Below are positions 62,445-64,000 of a stretch of 64,000 bases of DNA, piece after piece (positions within the stretch are counted from its first letter, which is position 1; every line of letters starts with the position of its first letter). The DNA comes from Nocardia acididurans (GTDB lineage: Bacteria; Actinomycetota; Actinomycetes; Mycobacteriales; Mycobacteriaceae). The DNA is taken from the NCBI RefSeq assembly GCF_016741815.1, contig NZ_JAERRJ010000001.1:248001-312000 (forward strand). The letters run 5' to 3'. Below the pieces are notes generated by a model. That model had not been told where the DNA came from and made no database searches. It was given only the letters and a program-made list of their open reading frames with translations. The translations under genes and the position numbers were made by a program.

Positions 62445-62801
62445 ATGGAGTTCGGCAGTGACGCGGATCACGACGTGTGCGGCATGTCCGTCGCCATCGA
62501 CGTGGTCGGCGGGAAGTGGAAACTGCACCTGATGTGGGTGCTGGGCGAGGGCCCGCAGCGGTTCAGCCAGATCCGCCGCCTGCTGGACGGCGTCAGCGAG
62601 AAGGTGCTGGCCGAGAACCTGCGCCAACTGGAGGCCAGCGGCGTCGTGCACCGCGAGATCTACCCGGAAGTGCCGCCGCGCGTGGAGTATTCGCTCACCC
62701 CGCTGGGCGAGGAGCTCAATGTGGCGCTGGCCCCATTGGAGCGCTGGGGCGACCGCAACCGCCGCCAGGTCCTGACCCACCTGGCCGCCGTCGCGAGCTG
62801 A
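62445..62801 (+). CDS. HxlR family regulator
   Basis: 118 residues. Cys at DVCGMSVAIDVVGGKWKLHL starts the winged helix; RFSQIRRLLDGVSEKVLAENLRQLE is the recognition region and YSLTPLGEEL closes it. ATG 62445 has AGGAGG five bases upstream; a TTG at 62421 is rejected. HxlR proteins usually sense electrophiles or redox state and control the divergent oxidoreductase. Confidence 0.9.
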   Translation: MEFGSDADHDVCGMSVAIDVVGGKWKLHLMWVLGEGPQRFSQIRRLLDGVSEKVLAENLRQLEASGVVHREIYPEVPPRVEYSLTPLGEELNVALAPLERWGDRNRRQVLTHLAAVAS

Positions 62802-62829
62802 AACCCGTCATTCCGGCGTGGGCGGTGCG

Positions 62830-63978
62830 TCAGAAACGGGTCGGCAGTTGCTCGCCGATCCGCTCCAGCAGCGTGGCGGCATCGGCGATGCTGCGCGCCG
62901 GGTCCGGCTCGAGGTCGGCGAGCGCGTAGGCACCGGCGAATCCGGCCGCATGGAGCTGCTCGGGCGTGAGCTGGAGTCGCCCCACCACGGCCACCACCGG
63001 AATGCCCGCGTCGTGTGCTGCGGCGGCAACGCCCATGGGGGCCTTGCCGTTCAGACTCTGGGTGTCCATCGAGCCTTCGCCGGTGACCACCAGGTCCGCG
63101 CCCGCGAGCTGGGCCGGAAAGCCGACGAGGTCGAGGACCACGTCGATACCGGAGCGTTCGACCGCGCCGAGTACCGCCATCGCGCCGAAGCCGGTGCCGC
63201 CCGCCGCGCCGGCGCCGGGTTCGTCCGCCCATTCCGGGCCGATCAGGGCGGCCCAGTTCTTCAGGGCCGCTTCGAGTGTCGCGATATCGCCGGGTGTCGC
63301 GCCCTTCTGCGGCGCGTAGACGGCCGCCGCGCCTTCGGGGCCGAGGAGGGGGTTGTCCACATCGCTGGCGAGGGTGAAGGTGGTCTCCGCGAGCGCCGGG
63401 TGCAGCCCGGTGCGGTCGATGCGGGCAGCGTCCGCCAGATCCGCTCCGCCGCAGGCGAATTCACCGGAACCCGGAATCGCCCGGCCGAGTTCGCCGCCGT
63501 CCGCGTCGTAGATCCGTAGCCCCAGCGCCTGCAGCAGTCCCGCGCCGCCGTCGGTGGATGCGCTGCCGCCGAGGCCGAGCACGATCGCGCGGATACCGCG
63601 ATCCAGCGCGTGGGCGATGACCGTCCCCAGGCCGTAGGTGCAGGCGTGCAGCGGATCCGGTTGTCCACCGGGCAGTTTCACGAGCCCGACCACGGCCGCG
63701 AGTTCGATGACGGCGGTGTCCCCGCGCACCGCGTACGCGGTGGTGACGGGTGCGAGGGTCGGGCCGACCGCGGCCACCTCGACGCGCTCCCAGCCTGCCG
63801 CGAGGAAGGCGTCCACCGTCCCGTCTCCCCCGTCGGCGACGGGCAGTTGGCGCACCTCGGTTCCGGGTGCGGCGCGGGTGATTCCGGCGGCGAGCGCGGC
63901 GGCCACCTGGGCGGCGGTCAGCGAGCCCTTGAACTTGTCCGGGGCGAGGATCACTCGGCGGGGTTGCGCGGCGGTCAT
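62830..63978 (-). CDS. Glycerate kinase
   Basis: 382 residues, standard length. Phosphorylates glycerate. APDKFKGSLTAAQVAAAL at the N-terminus, PVADGGDGTVDAF and GLGGSASTDGGAGLLQALG (phosphate-binding), and a C-terminal VTGEGSMDTQSLNGKAPMG are family motifs. No neighbouring glyoxylate genes are visible. GTG/ATG near 63978 is the start. It converges with the HxlR gene, with a 28-base gap. Confidence 0.93.
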   Translation of the reverse strand: MTAAQPRRVILAPDKFKGSLTAAQVAAALAAGITRAAPGTEVRQLPVADGGDGTVDAFLAAGWERVEVAAVGPTLAPVTTAYAVRGDTAVIELAAVVGLVKLPGGQPDPLHACTYGLGTVIAHALDRGIRAIVLGLGGSASTDGGAGLLQALGLRIYDADGGELGRAIPGSGEFACGGADLADAARIDRTGLHPALAETTFTLASDVDNPLLGPEGAAAVYAPQKGATPGDIATLEAALKNWAALIGPEWADEPGAGAAGGTGFGAMAVLGAVERSGIDVVLDLVGFPAQLAGADLVVTGEGSMDTQSLNGKAPMGVAAAAHDAGIPVVAVVGRLQLTPEQLHAAGFAGAYALADLEPDPARSIADAATLLERIGEQLPTRF

Positions 63979-64000
63979 CCACCCAGTGTGAGCGCAGTCC

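Overview
The window is chromosomal DNA from a high-GC, mycolic-acid-making actinomycete. It carries the mycolate exporter mmpL3, the arabinosyltransferase aftD, DUF2613, DUF3068 and the fadE5/fadA2/fabG4/htdX cluster. Gene content and neighbour order resemble the Mycobacterium tuberculosis Rv0204c-Rv0244c region with rearrangements and extra genes. GTG/TTG starts, C-ending codons and Nocardia-like accessory genes suggest Nocardia or a close relative, but the genus is an inference. I saw no phage, insertion sequence, CRISPR array or rRNA.

Layout. 1-12.2 kb: the 3' part of fadE5, a VanW-type envelope protein, a 6-phosphogluconate dehydrogenase, an LpqI-like lipoprotein hexosaminidase, a TetR regulator, a DUF5685 protein, and the divergent htdX-fabG4 / fadA2 lipid locus. 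Near-identical palindromes before the TetR gene and between fabG4 and fadA2 point to a small regulon. 12.28-12.6 kb: three tandem tRNA-like genes; only the middle one looks like a complete tRNA. 12.6-17.4 kb: an ADP-ribosylglycohydrolase, a stress protein, an isochorismate synthase and a lipoprotein hydrolase. 17.5-30.9 kb: cell-envelope polysaccharide block (DUF2613, aftD, acyltransferase, DUF3068, flippase, large membrane protein, glycosyltransferase, methyltransferase). 31-40.3 kb: small genes, aldehyde dehydrogenase, pckA, a dynamin-like GTPase pair and a lipase. 40.3-45.1 kb: the trmB-NYN-mmpL3 operon. 45.2-55.9 kb: DUF2339, a hydrolase, a LiaFSR-like two-component block, a PerM-type transporter, a membrane adenylate cyclase and membrane proteins. 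56-64 kb: a degenerate transpeptidase lipoprotein, a probable ribbon-helix-helix regulator with its palindrome, aroQ, an ABC exporter with a small XRE regulator, an imine-reductase-like dehydrogenase divergent from an HxlR regulator, and glycerate kinase.

Between ordinary genes lie several repeated, foldable intergenic sequences. One element of about 130 bp occurs four times, near 3.4, 30.9, 33.9 and 59.2 kb, usually at gene 3' ends, where it can supply the stop codon and the last residues. One element of about 73 bp occurs twice between convergent genes, near 8.0 and 8.3 kb, with compensatory base-pair changes. A 28-bp hairpin repeat occurs once inside a coding sequence and once between genes. 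A cluster of DnaA-box-like sequences lies at 1278-1320. These elements and the tRNA-like trio are the least explained parts of the window.
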